A stretch of DNA of 64,000 nt from Cricetomys ansorgei (lineage: Eukaryota > Chordata > Mammalia > Rodentia > Nesomyidae). Positions 12,743 to 24,213 of this stretch are shown here, in pieces. Within the stretch, counting starts at the first letter, position 1. Each line of letters begins with the position of its first letter. The notes beneath the pieces are model-generated. The model worked only from the letters and a program-made list of their open reading frames with translations. It searched no databases and was not told the DNA's origin. The stretch is taken from contig JAMJFZ010000199.1 in assembly GCA_026225945.1 (NCBI GenBank), forward strand, positions 65,144,001-65,208,000, read 5' to 3'. A program made the position numbers and the translations under genes.

Positions 12743-13599
12743 GAGCATTTGATTTTGGCTCAAGTCCACAAAGACAATAAGAGGTAGATCCAGGAGTCAC
12801 ACTAGGATAGTTTGTTCTAAGGACTTGGTCATCCATTGGACCAACCTATCTTTTAATATATTCTGAATTGTGGTAGTTATAACATATAATTCAGGGTCAA
12901 AACACACCTTGAATAATACTATTTCACTTTCTACACTGATCAGTCTCATTATATTACTACCACTGTCCACTTTATAAAAAGCTGTACAGTAAAGAGCTGA
13001 ATGCAATTAATATAAACAACTATTAAAACAGATGTGTATCTGCACAGCTGGTTCGAAATGTATTCTTAAGCAACATATCTTGTTTTGCCTGCAAAAAAAA
13101 AAATCCATTAATTTGTTCACTCAACAAACATTTATTAGTGCCTTGATGCCATTGAGTACCCTGATAGGCCTTGGATGAATGTGATCCAATGTCTATCTGG
13201 AGACCTACAGATCTTTGGAAAGGGAAACATCAAGGAAAGCACATTTTGATTAGGCACTATTCTCTCCTCCCCACCCTGCTCCAAGTCTCTCAAGTTTTTC
13301 CCTCGAGTCATGCAGAGTTCTTTTTGAATGCTGCATCCATAAAACCTTCATCAGATGGTGCTATGCTTTTCGACTCCCAGTCTTCATAGCTGTGCTACAT
13401 AAACTTCCGTTGCTCCATTCAGGGTATCCTGTTATATCAGAAGACAAGGGAAGGCTTGTATACACACATATGTGATAGTTTCTTTTTTAAATCAACGAGA
13501 GTGATATAAGGTGTGCCCAGATAGCTGGTAAAACATTTCTAAGTGTATATTTAACAGTGTTTCTGGCATCAACTATCACTTGAGTCATCAGTAGACTGA

Positions 13600-13945
13600 G
13601 TAAAGAGGACCTTCTTACCAATGTGGGAGAACATTACCCATGGCCCGAAGGCCAGAGAGAACAAGAAGGTGAAATGATGGTGAATTCTCTTAGTCTTATG
13701 CTAGAGCACTTGCCTGCCCTCAAACTCAGATCTTAGATGTCTTGGTCCTTAGGCTTTTGGACTGTCTTGGGCCTGGGGTCTCAGATGATTGTACCATCAA
13801 GTTTCCTGGTTCTCCAGCTTGCAGCTGTGTTGAGACTTCTTGGTTTCCACAACTGTGTGATCCAATCCTCAGGATGAATTGTCCTGTCTATACTCCAGAT
13901 CCACAATTGGTTTTAATTCTCTTTAGAATCCTGACTATGCTACCT
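13600..13945 (+). mobile_element. Old MaLR/MLT-type LTR remnant
   Basis: The order TCTTGGTCCTTAGGCTTTTG, TCCTGGTTCTCCAGCTTGCAG, GACTTCTTGGTTTCCACAAC and TTTAGAATCCTGACTATG follows the 3' half of mammalian MaLR-like LTRs, which end in 'gaaccctgactaata'. It is strongly diverged and no duplication of the target site is evident. Confidence 0.5.
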
Positions 13946-14005
13946 TCCCTACAGAGTCTTACATGCATGCATGTGTACAGGCATGCACACAGAGATATAT
14001 AGAGA

Positions 14006-14073
14006 CACAAGCAGATACACACACATACACAGATACACACATACACACACACATACACACACAGATACACATG
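14006..14073 (+). repeat. (CA)n microsatellite, interrupted
   Basis: CACACATACACAGATA-type imperfect CA repeat. Cys/Val-rich ORFs on the minus strand here are low-complexity. Confidence 0.9.
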
Positions 14074-14220
14074 AGTTTGGTGGGCTTTGTTGAGGACTTG
14101 GTGGCTGGTGTAAGGAGTGTTGTATCACATACCACACCACATGGTTTGCCTCTACTGGCTCCCTACCCACCACTGACCAAACACACTTCAAATTTTCCTT
14201 ATTCTGTTACGTGGAACAGA

Positions 14221-14352
14221 AGGGCTAGACAAAGGGCTCAATGACTTAAAGTGGTTGCTTTGAAAGCATGAGGACCTGAGTTCAAATCCCCTGCTTCATC
14301 CCCTGTATAACCTCACAAACCTGTACATGCTCACAAATGTGAAAACACCCTA
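14221..14352 (+). repeat. Degenerate B2/B3-family SINE
   Basis: AGGGCTCAATGACTTAAAGTG, TGCTTTGAAAGCATGAGGAC and CTGAGTTCAAATCCCC follow the tRNA-like head of B2/B3 SINEs (A-box, B-box-like GTTCAAATC). The tail is poor. Confidence 0.55.
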
Positions 14353-15754
14353 AAGTATAACACAGAGGTCCCCAATGATTCTCACTTCTCATATACTGCC
14401 TTGCAGTCTTACAGTGACAAACCTGTGTTCTACCAGCGATCTCCATTACTTTATTCACTCAGTCAACTCACTGAACACACTTTCACTAGCACTGTCCAGG
14501 GCTCTTGCAGCCCAGAAGTAAGGAAAAGTCTTCTGTTTGAACTTCTACAGCTCATTATCTGGTCATTATGAAGCATAGCCCCAATGACATCTCACTGCAA
14601 GTAGAGGCATTAGAGGCCTCAGAATGTTTCACTAAGCAGGTGCTACCCTCATATCAGAACACCTTTCTACCTATTCTGCCCACTTCTGCTTCTGGGCAAA
14701 GCAGTCCTTGGAGTCTGGAGTACTTGGTGTCTGTCTGAAAGTCCACTAAGCAGGCTGAAGGCAGTATCTTGAGACGATAACAACAGCTAAGAGTTGGTAC
14801 GTGAGGATTTTGCGTAGATAATGAGATAGATGGGTGGAGGAGAATGGCCATAGTGTATCCTGGGCCTAGGTACCCACGGGGAATATCAGGCACCTGGAAA
14901 TCAAGGCAACACATCTGTGATCATCACCCTGAATGGAGCACAATCAAGAGAAGCAGGGCAGGACAGTTTGCTGTATGAAGGATGATAACCAACTGCCAAA
15001 TAAATCCATGTTGAATTCACATAGCATCACTCATGAAGAGACCAGAATCTGGGTCTCTTCCTAGGATGGACTTATGATGGTAGAATCTCTCAGTTCTTCT
15101 CAACAGACCAAGCTGAGCTTTGTAAAGACAGGAAAGGCATGTCCAGAAGAGCTCAGCATGAGGCAAATTATATCGGTTCCTGAAGGAAGAGGAAGTAAAT
15201 TGAGCAAGTTCCCTCCAGGAAAATATAAAACCACACACATTATCCCTGGTGGGTGTAGAGAGGAATACTAACGGCTGTTACTAATGCACAGGATGAGGGT
15301 AACCACATACTCCTGTGAATTAACTCACTTAGTACTCACAACAACTTAAGAAGCAGGCCTGGTACCCAAGAACAGAGAAAACTCTCTGTTTTCTCTTCCT
15401 TAGTATGACTCTAATCATCAGGGAATATACTCTGCACAGAGATTCTTTAGTTATAGAATCGAGAACCCTGTTGTCACCAGCCCTCAGACCAAAAAGTCTA
15501 ATGACACTGTCTGCCCTCAGGAGGATGATCAAGAAAAACCATAGAGGCCTTGTAAGAAGATGACTTTGGAGATGCCTGGGCAGCACAGCAAACTCTGGAG
15601 GACTTTGCAGATGGCCATAGTTTTGAGGAGAATGTAGAAGATCTCAGTGGAATGTGACCTTGGTTCCTGGCATATGGCATGGGAAGAGCAACATAGGGTT
15701 ATCCAGAACACAAGGTCCACACTGTCCTGGTATAAAGTGTAGAGATCAAGATCA
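14353..15754. other. Intergenic; nothing recognised
   Basis: No gene, SINE or LTR was found. Small ORFs on both strands (up to about 86 codons) show no family features. Confidence 0.5.
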
Positions 15755-15870
15755 TTGCTTTGCAGATAAGAAAAACAAGGACAGAAAGGTTAAGTAAATT
15801 TTCTAAAGTCTTAAAGCAAAGAAGTGATGACCTGATTCCCAAGATTCTTAACCCTTACACTATATCAACT
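15755..15870 (+). repeat. MIR-like SINE fossil
   Basis: TTGCAGATAAGAAAAACAAGG followed by AGAAAGGTTAAGTAAATTTTC resembles the MIR core ('cagatgagaaaactgaggcacagagaggttaagtaac'). Confidence 0.55.
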
Positions 15871-15911
15871 TCCAAAAACAGAGGCTGCTGCTTCCCAAGG
15901 CTCAAGGGCTC

Positions 15912-16050
15912 AATCCATGAAAAAGGTTCTGTTATTAGTCCTAATTTGATGGAAAATGAAAACGAAAACTGAGGTTCAGAGATGATAATTAAACCAGTTT
16001 GTAGCAAGGTCATTGCAGAGTCATCTTCATGGCAAGAGAAGCTGGCCAGG
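15912..16050 (+). repeat. Local duplication, copy 1
   Basis: It shares with 16372-16513 an ordered series of blocks: TTCTGTTATTAG, AAACTGAGGTT, TAATTAAACCAGT, AGGTCATT, CAGAGTCA and AAGAGAAGCTGGCCA. The offset is 461-463 bases throughout. Shared sequence extends past the MIR-like core, so a local duplication is more likely than two independent insertions. Confidence 0.7.
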
Positions 16051-16371
16051 ACTCTACTTACATACTTGTTTATGTGTGGTACCGTGGGAGCTGTTTAGGC
16101 AACCAGTGTTCCAAGTTCCTCCAAGCTGCATGATTGGACATAAATAGTTGCCCAGAAAATTACTGACCTTATTGTTCCTTTGAAGACATGGAATTCCCCA
16201 GAGTTCATGACACAGGACTGAGGATTAAGGGATGGTTAGAGACAGGACAGCAAAACAAGTCTCAAAATTACCATGTACAAATGTTGAAAGACCTGAGGGC
16301 AGAATGCTGTGTTCCAAAACTATAATAATAATCATTTATATTGGTCAAGCCATTTATTATTCAATCTTCAG

Positions 16372-16513
16372 TAATCTATGAAAAAAGTTCTGTTATTAGC
16401 CCTAACTTGAGGGATGATATAAAATGGAAACTGAGGTTTGGGATGTTAATTAAACCAGTCTATATAGCAGGGTCATTCCAGAGTCACCTCGGTGTCAAGA
16501 GAAGCTGGCCATG
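16372..16513 (+). repeat. Local duplication, copy 2
   Basis: Diverged partner of 15912-16050, in the same orientation. Only small insertions or deletions separate the copies, so the offset drifts by about two bases. Confidence 0.7.
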
Positions 16514-18323
16514 CCTTTTCTCCTAAGTGGTTTGGAGTGCTGCCTCCTGCTAGCCTCAGAACATTTGTGGAATCTTTGAGTTGAGTTCAGTTGGACTGGG
16601 AGGTAAAAGCTAACAGGTCATCATTAATCAAGAGGCCAGTCTTGATCAGGGCACACACACTTAGGACCAAACAAAATGGAAACTATTCTCGCAATGTCAA
16701 ATTTACATTAAAAAAAAAAAAGTCCCACATCATTTGCACAGTAGACCGAAATATTTTAGTTCTTGCTTCAAGATAACAATTATATTAAATTCATTAATAT
16801 TGAGCTTATCACACAGCCCATGAGGGTACTCAGTACTTTTCCCAGCATGCAAAGAACTCAGTGCTGAGAATCGTGACGGGGTAATTGATGCCCAATGGAG
16901 ACATAGGGCTGGACAGTAATTCGGTGGAGCATCTTGCATGGTGCCTGACACATGGGTAGAGTTCGGCTAATGTGAGCTGAATGAATGCTTAGTAAGAGAA
17001 TGAGGGAATAAATGAATGAGTTAAATACTTGTTAATATAATTAAGTAGGGAAAGCCAGAATGATGTTCCCTGTGTGTCTGTCTACTCATTCATTTTCCTC
17101 CAGCACACTCAACACTCTGTGAAGCTTGCAGGAAGCTCTAATTACCAGTTCAGGCAATTTCTGTAGCAAGGTGCCCTGCTTTGATGGTGCACCTGTAAGA
17201 AAACAGGAAAGGACTTGGTGAGATTCTTGTCCACCGTGCATGGAGATAAGCCACTGAGGGCAAGGCGGCAATTGTTCTTATTCTTTAACCAGCATTCCAG
17301 AGAGAGAAGGCAGGGTGCTGAACTAGACTGTTTATACCTTTCTTTTCATTGGCATCCAGGGGAGCTTGCAGCTGGCTCAGTTTGTTACCAAATAATGAGA
17401 TGGATTAAATGATCTATTCGAACATAATGATTACTTCCTTAAGGGCTAAAGCCCTTAGTTTTTCTCGTATCCCACAGAGCAGAAAGTCTGTAGGTGGAGT
17501 AGGTTCTTAACAAATATGCGAGTAGAATTTTGCTCATTCTACGAATAAGTGAGAGAACCCCGGGGAGTCTGGGAACTACAGCTCACAGTTTTGCTGTTCT
17601 GGGAAGGAGATGTTTTGCTGACAGTGAACATGCAGTGATCTGGCTTTGAAGGAGACCTGGTTATGATTTTTATCTCCACCCTCAAGGGGACCCTGTAATA
17701 TATGGAACCCTACTTTAAGATGATGACATATAAATATGGGAAATATGTTTCTCCAAAGTCTCTCTATTGCTATGAATCAAAAGTTAGAATTTGAATTCAA
17801 GTCTGTCTGATACACTCCATTGCATCACGAAAACAAAAGCCTCACCTGTTTCGAATGAATGTTTTCACACTAGCCAGATGAGAGTAGGACCAGACTGAAA
17901 TTTCTTACTCTCCAGTGGGCAATCCTAGACTGGACTTCATTCTATGCACTGAATTGCTTAAGTGTCCAGAGGTCACCAGCGGCTGACCCATGCCCTGTGC
18001 AGAAGCAAGGGGGAGAATGAAATTTCCTCCATATTTGTCCCATGGTCTTGGTCGGGGCTCATAGTTGTCTACTCTGAGGCTTGTAAGTGCTTTCAGCTTT
18101 GAGTAGACAAGGAGAGGACCAAAGTGACAAAGGATGTCACCCTCTTACACCTTCTTTAGCCACAAATATTGATGTACGCTGCTATTTTTGGAGGAAGGGA
18201 GACAGAGATAGAAGAATAAAGATGATGAGAAGGAGCAAAGGAAAGAAATAATGAGAGGAAAGAAGGGAAGGTCGAAGGAGAGAGGAAGTATGTTAGTCCT
18301 AACAGGAATCTCTGTTCATCTTA
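16514..18323. other. Intergenic; MIR-like tail only
   Basis: A weak MIR-like 3' tail may lie at about 16930-17030 (GTGCCTGACACATGGG ... GAATGAATGCTTAG). Otherwise nothing is recognised. Confidence 0.45.
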
Positions 18324-18542
18324 AAACAAAGACTTAGGGGAACCTGGAGAGATGGCTCAGCAGGTAAGAGTACTGATTGCTTTCCTGGAGGACCGGGGTT
18401 CAGTTCCCAGCACCCATATGACAGGTCACAATTGTCTGTAACTCCAGTTCTAGGGGATCCGGCACCCTCACACATACATGCATGCAGCATAGGCACCAAT
18501 GTACATAAAATAAAATTAATTAATTAAAGAAACAAAGACTTA
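18324..18542 (+). mobile_element. B2-type SINE with perfect 13-base target-site duplication
   Basis: The element at 18337-18529 has the B2 head (GGAGAGATGGCTCAGCAGG), the B-box-like GGGGTTCAGTTCCCAGCACC and an AT-rich tail ending ATAAAATAAAATTAATTAA. AAACAAAGACTTA is repeated exactly on both sides (18324-18336 and 18530-18542), the signature of L1-driven insertion. Confidence 0.92.
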
Positions 18543-18674
18543 CATATAAAGGATGAAACCACTATGGGGAAATATCTGAGCACAGTGAGGAAAATAAGAC
18601 AGTGTGTGGGAATCTGAGATATAGTTCAAGAATAACTAAAATTGTAATGTAAGCATCCTGCCGATTGGAAGGGT

Positions 18675-18803
18675 TTCTTTTCCTCTTCCCCCCTTCCTTC
18701 TTTCCTTCCTTCTTCCCTCCCTCCCTGCCTTCCTTTCTTCTTTTCTTCCTCTCTCCCTCTTTTCCCTCTTTCTTTGTCCCTTCCTTCTTTTCATTAGTAA
18801 GTG
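18675..18803 (+). repeat. Polypyrimidine (CCTT)n/(TTCC)n tract
   Basis: Almost pure C/T for about 115 bases in tetramer-like units. Lys/Arg/Glu-rich ORFs on the minus strand are artefacts of it. It is H-DNA (triplex) capable. Confidence 0.93.
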
Positions 18804-19260
18804 TTTCTTTACAGCCACATACCACAGAAGAAAAAAAGAGGAAGGATGTATTATAGGGAAAGTACATCATATTATAAAAATGTCTTTGATGTCCTGTCAA
18901 AAGATCTTTAAATATAATTTGTCACTTTGCTTAATTATCTGGTTATTGCATAGAACTTATTCTGTGGTGGGACTTTATTAGCACTATCACCTAATGAGAT
19001 AGAGATTATTTCAAACTATTTTATAAATGTGTTTTGAATATTCGATGATGGTTTTACATATCAAATTGAGCACGGACTACCCGGCTGTCCTTTTTTAAAT
19101 TTCACCCTCATAGTATTTCAATCAATTGTTCTCTCTTGTTTTAATATAATACTCCACTTCAGGGTCAAATGGTGTGGAAGAAGAACACAGCTTTTAACCA
19201 TTATATGAACACACATACTCGGATGGACGTAGCTAGGTAAGATAAAAATCATTGTTTCAG

Positions 19261-19406
19261 TACTGGGTATGGTAGTATATGCCTTTTTAATCCTAGTATT
19301 TGTGGGCAAAAGCAGTTGGATTTCTGTGAGTTTCAGGCCAACCTGGTCTACATAGTGAATTCCGGGACAACCAGGACTATACAGTGAGACCCTCTCAAAA
19401 AAAAAA
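19261..19406 (+). repeat. B1 SINE
   Basis: 7SL-derived B1 order: ACTGGGTATGGTAGTATATG, CCTTTTTAATCCTAGTATT, GAGTTTCAGGCCAACCTGG, TCTACATAGTGAATTCCGGG, then a short A-tail. Diverged, so not a recent insertion. Confidence 0.85.
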
Positions 19407-20321
19407 GTTTTGGGAATCATTTTATAATGGGAGCAAGAATGTATAAAACATGACTTATAATGAGATCCAGAGTGTCAGAGTGGATTTAATAATATAAACT
19501 CATTGACCTTTGGAGGCACAAAGCCTGTGAGATAAGACAAGGAGACTCAAGTCAGAGAAGCCAGTGTAGATAGCATGGGCTTAGGGAAGAGAAGTCCTGA
19601 GTTAGCCCGTTTCTTCTCCTGGCCTTCTCTGGTTTGTCTGATATGTGCCTTCCCTAAGCCAGGAGAGAAAACGATTCCATGTGATCCTCAGTGCCTGGCA
19701 CGTGGTCCTTGGTGTATGAATGAATGTGAATGAACCAAAGACTGAACTGTATTTGGATGGTGATGGAGAGGGATAGGGATGATAACAGGGATCCTTTAAA
19801 CCTTAGTCTTTAGAAGAAAAGAGAGCTTTTTAGTTTACATCAATTTCAGTTTTATCCAAATGAAGTGGATTTTTAAAAAATTAGAAAAAAATATGTCAAG
19901 CTTTCTAAACTTGACATATAATTATACATCCATACGTACATGACAAACTATTAAGTAATTTAGCAATCTTTTTCATGCTCATTTGTGGTTAAGCTCTGAA
20001 ATATGATGCTTCTCCTGAGCACAGAGAAAGAATGCTTTCTTCTATTTAAGCCTTCTTACCTCCACCTCCTTGAATGTTTTTCTAGATAATAGCTTCAAGG
20101 CATTATTTTTTTCACTAAATTCTCAAACTAGATGTTATTGTTGTTGTATTTAAAACTACCAGAGCACAGAACAAATCATCCTGGTGTAAATTTTTTTGGA
20201 CACGAAATGTATGCTGATGGTTTAAAAAATAGCTCATATTAAAGCCTAGATCTTTAACCTATTGCATGAAGAATGTGCTACCAATTCAGATAGCCAAATA
20301 ACGATCAGTCATCACTTTCTT
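19407..20321. other. Intergenic; nothing recognised beyond a MIR-like tail
   Basis: CAGTGCCTGGCACGTGGTCC ... TGAATGAATGTGAATGAA at about 19690-19735 resembles a MIR 3' end. The rest is AT-rich unique sequence. Confidence 0.45.
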
Positions 20322-20561
20322 CCTTTTTAAAAGATTAATTTTATTTTATAAATTATATATACAAGTATATGTCTGTGTGTGGTATGTGCATGTGTGCGCA
20401 GGTATCTGAAAAGCCTAGAAGAGGGTATCAGGTATCCACCTGGAGTTGGAATTATAGGGAGTTGTGAGCCACCTGACCGGGCTTCTGGGAACTGAACTCC
20501 AGTCTTCTGGAAGAGGAAGAGCAGTATATGCCCTTTCCTGGTGAGTTATCTCTCTTTCTGC
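20322..20561 (-). repeat. B3/B2-type SINE
   Basis: Minus-strand B3: the plus strand begins T-rich, then shows TATGTGCATGTGTGCGCAGG, GAGTTGGAATTATAGGGAGT, TGTGAGCCACCTGACCGGGC and TTCTGGGAACTGAACTCC. The head is diverged. Confidence 0.8.
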
Positions 20562-20972
20562 TCTTTCTTTTTCTCACTGAAGAGGAGGAAGTTGAACTGT
20601 GCCTGCCTATAGCCTTCACTCTTCTCACTGTGTTCATGGTACTGGGATGCATGCTAACAGAAGAGAAAGGTGAACAGCAACCCAGCTACTAACTCTCTGG
20701 TTTATAACGGTGACCTGCCTGCATGATATGCTGATGCAATAGTTGCATAAAAATTGTGGGAGGAACCAGCCACTATATGCTTGGATTTAAGGCTCACTCT
20801 GTAGGATGGAACCCATGCCTGATCCTGCTCAAGAGGCCAACAACCTAAGACTAGATAGGCCTAAGACTAGATCTAGGAGATAACCAAATATTTCTGCTCT
20901 TCTAAAGGAACATAGCAATAAAATGACTCCTAACAGCATTCTGCTATCTGCACAGATCAACTGGGGACAACC

Positions 20973-21247
20973 AATGGTTTGAATAAGACTGGTCCACATG
21001 GGCTCATGTATTTGGATGCGCAGTCTATAGTTGGTGGACCTGTTTGGGAAGATATAGAGGGCATGTACTTAGAGGATGTATGTCACTGTATGTGGGCTTT
21101 GAGTTTTCAAAAGTCCATACCTTTACACCCCAGTTTGCTCGCTCTCCTCTCTGCCTCATGCTTGTGGATAAAGGTGTAAGCTCTCAGCTACTGCTTTAGC
21201 GCTATGGTCATGGTGTCTGAATAGCAATAGAAATGTAACCAATACAC
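20973..21247 (+). repeat. Rodent interspersed repeat, family B
   Basis: It begins ATGGTTTGAATAAGACTGG and runs through TGTGGGCTTTGAGTTTTCAA and CTCTCAGCTACTGC to GGTCATGGTGTCTGAATAGC. The order parallels 25544-25907. Confidence 0.7.
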
Positions 21248-21525
21248 CTTTTGAAGATGGATGCCCTGTCAGAGTTGGCCCAGCGAATCAGTGTGGACCT
21301 GGGAGGGACTTTGGAGTGACAAGGAGGTCACAGTATGTGTAGACCCAGATCAAGTGAGCAGTTATCGGACCACTGGGACAATGGGCCCCAGAAGACAAAG
21401 GACAGTTATCATTCTTGGAAAAGGTTTCACCATTTTAGTTCAGTGCTTCAGAGACCTGAAAGCAGAGTAATTTTTTACTTTAATTTTTATCTGTGAAATA
21501 GGAAATATTCTTTGATATTACATAA

Positions 21526-21559
21526 AGAGAGAGAGAGAGAGAGAGAGAGGGAGGAGAGA
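21526..21559 (+). repeat. (GA)n microsatellite
   Basis: Short GA dinucleotide array followed by a purine-rich tail. Confidence 0.9.
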
Positions 21560-22380
21560 ATTTATCTTCTTCCTCCCCAGACCCTTAACCCTTCTGACCT
21601 GTTGGCCTCTTTGCATATCTCCAGCTTCCTCATCAGAAGTGTGCTCTAATTTTTGTTCAAGAAAGTATGGCTTCTTCAGGGAATATACTTAATTTAGAGA
21701 TTATTCAGACACAGCTCAGCTGTAAGGAAAGAGGGCAATTGACTAGCAACAGAATCATTGGGATCATTTTTCTCTCCTTGTTCTCCCTGGACTCTCATCC
21801 AGTGTTGTCAGGACTTGCCAGTTTAGCAAGTCTCTAGACCCAGACCTGTGCAACACACAGAGATGAAGTGGGGAGGTGAATGAGAGCCAAAGAAGGAGAG
21901 GGTAAGGAAGGGAGTAGGTGTTATTTTAGTCCCTGAAGGCATCTGAGACTAAAGGGAGCCTGATTTTTCCAGATCATATCAAATCACTCAGATCACCAAG
22001 GCCTGTAGTAAGTCAGAATATTGCTGAAAAGAAGTGGACAAGTATCTTCAGCTGAATTTGACTCCATAGGGAGAAAAGGCTCCAGGGGAGTACAGGTGTG
22101 GCGCTGGAGCATGGAACCCAAGCTGAGGATTCCATTGCTGGATAAGTCACCAGACAGAGGCAGCTTAATATAGTAATATAGCTTAATACAGTCTGAGGAT
22201 GCAGCCCACCATAGTGGGAGAGACATGGTGGTTGGAGTGTAGGGCAGTTGGTCACACTGAACCCTGAGTCGAGATGCAGAGAGAGATGATGTTGCTGCTC
22301 ACTTTCTCCTTTGAATGTAGCCCAAGACTCCAACCCATGAAACAGCATCTACACCTTTTAGGATGGATGCTCCAATATCA
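21560..22380. other. Intergenic; nothing recognised
   Basis: No element stands out. A 111-codon minus-strand ORF (22013-22348) lacks any recognisable domain. Confidence 0.45.
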
Positions 22381-22466
22381 GTTAACTCAATCTAGATCAT
22401 ATCAGAGGCTTGACTCTTAGGTGATTCTAGATCCCATTAAGTTGACAATTCTTATTAACTATCACA
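22381..22466 (-). repeat. Fragment related to rodent repeat family A
   Basis: CTTAGGTGATTCTAGATCCC and TTAAGTTGACAATTCTTATT are the reverse complement of the start of a common rodent repeat ('...aattgtcaacttgac...gatctagaatcacctaag'). Confidence 0.55.
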
Positions 22467-22787
22467 CAAAATCATTGTAAGGATTGAAGGGGGAAGTTAT
22501 GGAAAAGGCTCCAGCACGACCCAAGTGTTTCACTTGCCTGGCAGCTCTTGGCTATGGCTCTGTACTTAGTGGTAATGTGCAAGCATCCAGGGTTGGGAGG
22601 TAGCCTATCATGGCTTTGAAGTCTGAGTTACAGGGATGTGAGCAATCTGAGAAGGCGACAGCTAAATTTGACGAATGCTTCCACCTGGGAACAGATGGAC
22701 AGGCAGAAAACAGCCAGCTCTCATTGATGCTAGCCATGTATGAGAGTTACTGCTTTGTATGTACGTGAGTTGTTTTATTTACAAAAT

Positions 22788-22900
22788 GAGGCTGGAGAGG
22801 TGTCACAATGGGTAAGATGTCTGTCACTCAGGTGTAAGGATCTGAGTTTAGTTTCCCAGAACCTCTTTGGAGGGGATATTCATAGTAGGTCTCCTTTTTA
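22788..22900 (+). repeat. B2/B3-like SINE head
   Basis: GAGGCTGGAGAGGTGTCAC, GTCACTCAGGTGTAAGGATC and TGAGTTTAGTTTCCCAGAAC follow the tRNA-derived SINE head. It is directly followed by a TATC array and a B1-like piece. Confidence 0.55.
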
Positions 22901-22918
22901 TTTGTCTATCTTTGTGTC

Positions 22919-22919
22919 C

Positions 22920-22978
<59 letters not shown>
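22919..22978 (+). repeat. (TATC)n microsatellite
   Basis: About fourteen uninterrupted CTAT tetramers, situated between two SINE-like segments. Confidence 0.96.
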
Positions 22979-23092
22979 GATGTGGCCCAGCATAGCTTTA
23001 ATCTTACTGCGTAGCTAAGGTGGGTCTTGAATTCCTGGTCCTCCTGCTTTTACTTGAGTGTTGGAATTATAGGTCTGTTCTCCCACGTCCCA
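22979..23092 (-). repeat. B1-derived fragment
   Basis: The plus strand shows CTGCGTAGCTAAGGTGGGTC, TTGAATTCCTGGTCCTCCTG and TGAGTGTTGGAATTATAGG, a diverged reverse-strand B1. Confidence 0.6.
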
Positions 23093-23254
23093 GTATCATT
23101 AACTGCTGTGAATTGGCCAGAGCCCTTTCCCTGAAGCTCATCTAGGCCCCATGCTCTGGACATTCCCACCCTCTGTCACCTCCTGAGCCCTGTACCTACT
23201 ACTCCCAGATAGGTCATCAGAAGAACCATGTCATCAGTCCCATATAACCCCGAT

Positions 23255-23435
23255 GGGTTTCCGGTCCTCCCTCTTTTGCCTCTTTCTCTCTCTGCCCAGT
23301 GCTCTTTTGCCTCTTGGACCATGCTGTCTCTCTCTCTCTCTCTCTTTCTCTCTCCCTCCCTCCTCTTCTCTTCTTGGTTTCTCACCCAGCTTTCCTGTTT
23401 CCTTCTCCCTCTTCCCCCTGTCTCCCTCCCCCCTG
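23255..23435 (+). repeat. Pyrimidine-rich (CT)n low-complexity region
   Basis: A CT dinucleotide core at about 23328-23354 lies inside a longer C/T-rich stretch. Leu/Ser-rich ORFs here are low-complexity. Confidence 0.85.
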
Positions 23436-23937
23436 ACACTGCATAGAGGGTTCTGTTCTACCTGACTCAGTGCCCCTCCTCCTCCTCCATAACTAATAAA
23501 CCTTTACTAAAACTCGCCAGCTACATGCATCTAAGCTCCATCCATTGCTTTCTGCTTTTTAGGAATTATTACACTAACACTGGATTCTTCTTTTTTTTTT
23601 TTTTTTGAGAAAACTGAATCACAATGAGAAATACTACTTTCCTTTGGTCACATAACAAAATATAAGATGTCACTTATTGAAGACACATATTATTTTGATA
23701 TTATTCTAAGCACTAGTCTTGTATGCTTCCATTATATCTCATACCAATCTTATGAAATTGACACTTACAAATTGATATTTTATTTAATTTTCATCTTTAA
23801 TGACACTGTGAAAATGGCATTTATAGCTCCATCTTATAGTCAGTGGGTCTGGGACACAGGGAGACTAAGTCACCTGATTTAAGGTATGGTTTTCACTTGT
23901 TTAGATATTGGCTGAGGCTCTTAAATCTTGGTAACTC

Positions 23938-23940
<3 letters not shown>
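23436..23940. other. Intergenic; possible MIR-like remnant
   Basis: A T-run lies at 23590-23606. The stretch 23690-23880 (CTCATACCAATCTTATGAAATT ... GGGAGACTAAGTCACCTGA) weakly resembles MIR. No gene is seen. Confidence 0.4.

Positions 23941-23988
<48 letters not shown>
23941..23988 (+). repeat. (TG)n microsatellite
   Basis: About 45 bases of nearly uninterrupted TG dinucleotide. Confidence 0.95.
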
Positions 23989-24139
23989 CTCTGTGTATTG
24001 CAAAGACAAATGGTCATGTACACATTCATGTGTAAATGCACGCATGCCCACATATGGATTCATACATGTGTGCGTGTGATGGGATGATTGGCTGAGGTTG
24101 TGGAAGGTCATTTAATTTGTCTCATTTAGTTCACCACCA

Positions 24140-24213
24140 CACTGGGTATGGAGCTTATTGGTGGAGTATATGCTTAGTATATACAAAGCCCCAAGCTCTA
24201 TCCTTAGCTAGCA
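24140..24213 (+). repeat. ID-like SINE, diverged
   Basis: GGAGCTTATTGGTGGAGTAT, TGCTTAGTATATACAAAGCC and CAAGCTCTATCCTTAGC track the ID/BC1 tRNA-Ala-derived head. Confidence 0.5.

Noticed and set aside
14006..14073. CRISPR-like or regularly spaced array
   Set aside because: Regular short repeats here and elsewhere are microsatellites; no spaced repeats of CRISPR form occur and the DNA is mammalian.
18562..18900. Lys/Glu/Gly/Arg-rich ORFs
   Set aside because: Translations of the polypurine tract.
22013..22348. 111-codon minus-strand ORF
   Set aside because: No domain or conservation signal visible; likely chance.
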